Source: Candidatus Cloacimonadota bacterium (GTDB taxonomy: Bacteria > Cloacimonadota > Cloacimonadia > Cloacimonadales > JAFGVF01). From it: a stretch of 5,423 bases of DNA. Location of the stretch: the NCBI GenBank assembly GCA_016938155.1, contig JAFGVF010000244.1, positions 1 through 5,423 of the forward strand, read 5' to 3'. Below, in pieces: positions 4,497 to 5,423 of this stretch. The translations under genes and the position numbers were made by a program. Every line of letters starts with the position of its first letter. Positions within the stretch are counted from its first letter, which is position 1. The notes beneath the pieces were generated by a model that was not told where the DNA came from, ran no database searches, and was given only the letters and a program-made list of their open reading frames with translations.

Positions 4497-5423
4497 TTAT
4501 TGCATCTCAAGAAGATTGCGTACAATTTCTCCGTTAATCATTGTTAATTTAGTTTCTGCTTCCAACCATGCAGAATAATCCTTAGTTTCAGAAACCAATC
4601 CCGGAAGCTTTTCGATTACAATCAGGTCTGCTGATTTTCCCTCTGTTATGGTTCCTCTGAATTCTTCAGAACACGAGCCTTTGGCTGCTTCTATAGTGTA
4701 ATAACTCAGAGCATCTGACAAAGATAGTCTTTCCATCGGTTGCCAGGACTCATCCTCGGGATTATTCAAGTATTTTCTTTCCACAGCAGCAAAAATCCCC
4801 TCGAAAGGGTTTATTGTTTCCACAGGAGCATCTGAACCAAAACCCATACTTATCCCATAGTCTTTTAAACTCTTAAACGGATATACATTTTCCATGCAAT
4901 GTGCCCAGTATCTCTTGATATTTGCCACATCAGACTTTATGTGTACCGGTTGAACGGCACAATATACCCTATTATCTTTGATTAATTGAAAATCTTCTTT
5001 CCTAATACACTGTAAATGCTCAATTCTATGATGAGATGTTTCACCGGTTTCTCGTCTGATTCGATCGAAAACACTTAAAATTACATGATTACATCTATCA
5101 CCGATTCCATGTACCGTACTGCTGATTCCATTATCAACGCCTTTCTTTACCAGTGAATAAAGCTCTTCTTCACTCATCAGAGGCATTCCTGTGTTCTCAG
5201 TACCTTGATAGGGGTCAAACATCCAGGCACTTTGCGAACCCAGAGAGCCATCCATAAATATCTTCATCCCTCCTATCTTCAATCGCTCATCACCGGTATA
5301 AGAAATTGTTTTATTAGCAATCATTTGGTCTAATCTCTCCGAGGGAAAATGCCAACAGACTCTCAGCTTCAACTCGTTTTCCTCTATCATCTGCTTATAG
5401 AATTCATATTTATCTGCATTTTC
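4497..5423 (-). CDS. YtcJ/NfdA-like amidohydrolase (Amidohydro_3 family), C-terminal 308 residues; 5' end outside window
   Basis: The frame is open to the right edge. The first internal ATG, at 5390, is not the true start, because coding-like sequence continues upstream and family members are usually about 530-550 residues. The visible part is therefore a little over half. Numbered from the edge, it holds KIFMDGSLGSQSA (54-66), with the Lys expected to be the carbamylated metal bridge, then HGIGDR (105-110) and HHRIEHLQ (131-138) with metal-binding His residues. AVQPVH (156-161) and GFGSDAPVE (194-202), with the catalytic Asp, follow. The C-terminus has LSLSDALSYYTIEAA and GTITEGKSADLIVIE, returning to the small beta-sandwich subdomain (LTMINGEIV). 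This is the metal-dependent hydrolase TIM-barrel superfamily, and relatives hydrolyse N-substituted formamides or other amides. The substrate here cannot be assigned. It is co-oriented with gmhA, but the 254-base gap suggests a separate transcript. Confidence 0.93.
   Translation of the reverse strand, partial: ENADKYEFYKQMIEENELKLRVCWHFPSERLDQMIANKTISYTGDERLKIGGMKIFMDGSLGSQSAWMFDPYQGTENTGMPLMSEEELYSLVKKGVDNGISSTVHGIGDRCNHVILSVFDRIRRETGETSHHRIEHLQCIRKEDFQLIKDNRVYCAVQPVHIKSDVANIKRYWAHCMENVYPFKSLKDYGISMGFGSDAPVETINPFEGIFAAVERKYLNNPEDESWQPMERLSLSDALSYYTIEAAKGSCSEEFRGTITEGKSADLIVIEKLPGLVSETKDYSAWLEAETKLTMINGEIVRNLLEMQ

Noticed and set aside
4268..4525. An 85-codon minus-strand open frame spanning the amidohydrolase-gmhA gap
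   Set aside because: Its ATG lies inside the amidohydrolase 3' end. The product has no recognisable motif, is Lys/Asn/Leu-rich as AT-rich noncoding DNA would give, and shows no credible ribosome site. A decayed gene cannot be excluded, but nothing supports one.

Overview
The window holds three genes, all read on the minus strand. In transcription order they are the 3' part of a YtcJ-type metal-dependent amidohydrolase (4497-5423, start beyond the right edge), a complete sedoheptulose-7-phosphate isomerase of the GmhA family (3649-4242), and the first 1211 codons of a very large secreted multi-domain repeat protein (1-3633, continuing past the left edge). The repeat protein has one uninterrupted reading frame covering two thirds of the window. 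It is easily overlooked because it has no stop codon here, and its antisense strand contains several meaningless short ORFs.

The organism is probably a Gram-negative, moderately AT-rich bacterium. GmhA feeds ADP-heptose synthesis for lipopolysaccharide or surface glycans. Giant exported proteins built from cadherin-like and He_PIG-type Ig-like modules, together with weak Shine-Dalgarno sequences, are common in the FCB group and neighbouring phyla such as Cloacimonadota, Marinimicrobia and Bacteroidota. The phylum is an inference, and no rRNA or marker gene is present.

Layout: 5423-4497 is the amidohydrolase C-terminal half with its metal-site motifs. 4496-4243 is a 254-base AT-rich intergenic region with two overlapping sigma70-like promoter candidates, an inverted repeat and a 9-base direct repeat. 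4242-3649 is gmhA. Only 15 bases then separate it from the start of the repeat protein, so the two are probably cotranscribed. The repeat protein has a signal peptide, two copies of a composite A-B unit of about 300 residues, and then a run of about 96-residue C modules (C1, C2, C3, C4, C5) interrupted by one different module, D.

The most unusual item is a 36-base in-frame segment inside module D (904-939). It is GC-rich, carries a perfect 6-bp palindrome, encodes an arginine-rich peptide that does not fit the surrounding beta-sandwich sequence, and is flanked by a short direct repeat. It looks like a small palindromic element inserted into the coding sequence. The other point of interest is the tight pairing of a heptose-pathway gene with a giant surface protein, which could reflect glycosylation of the surface but is not proven by sequence.
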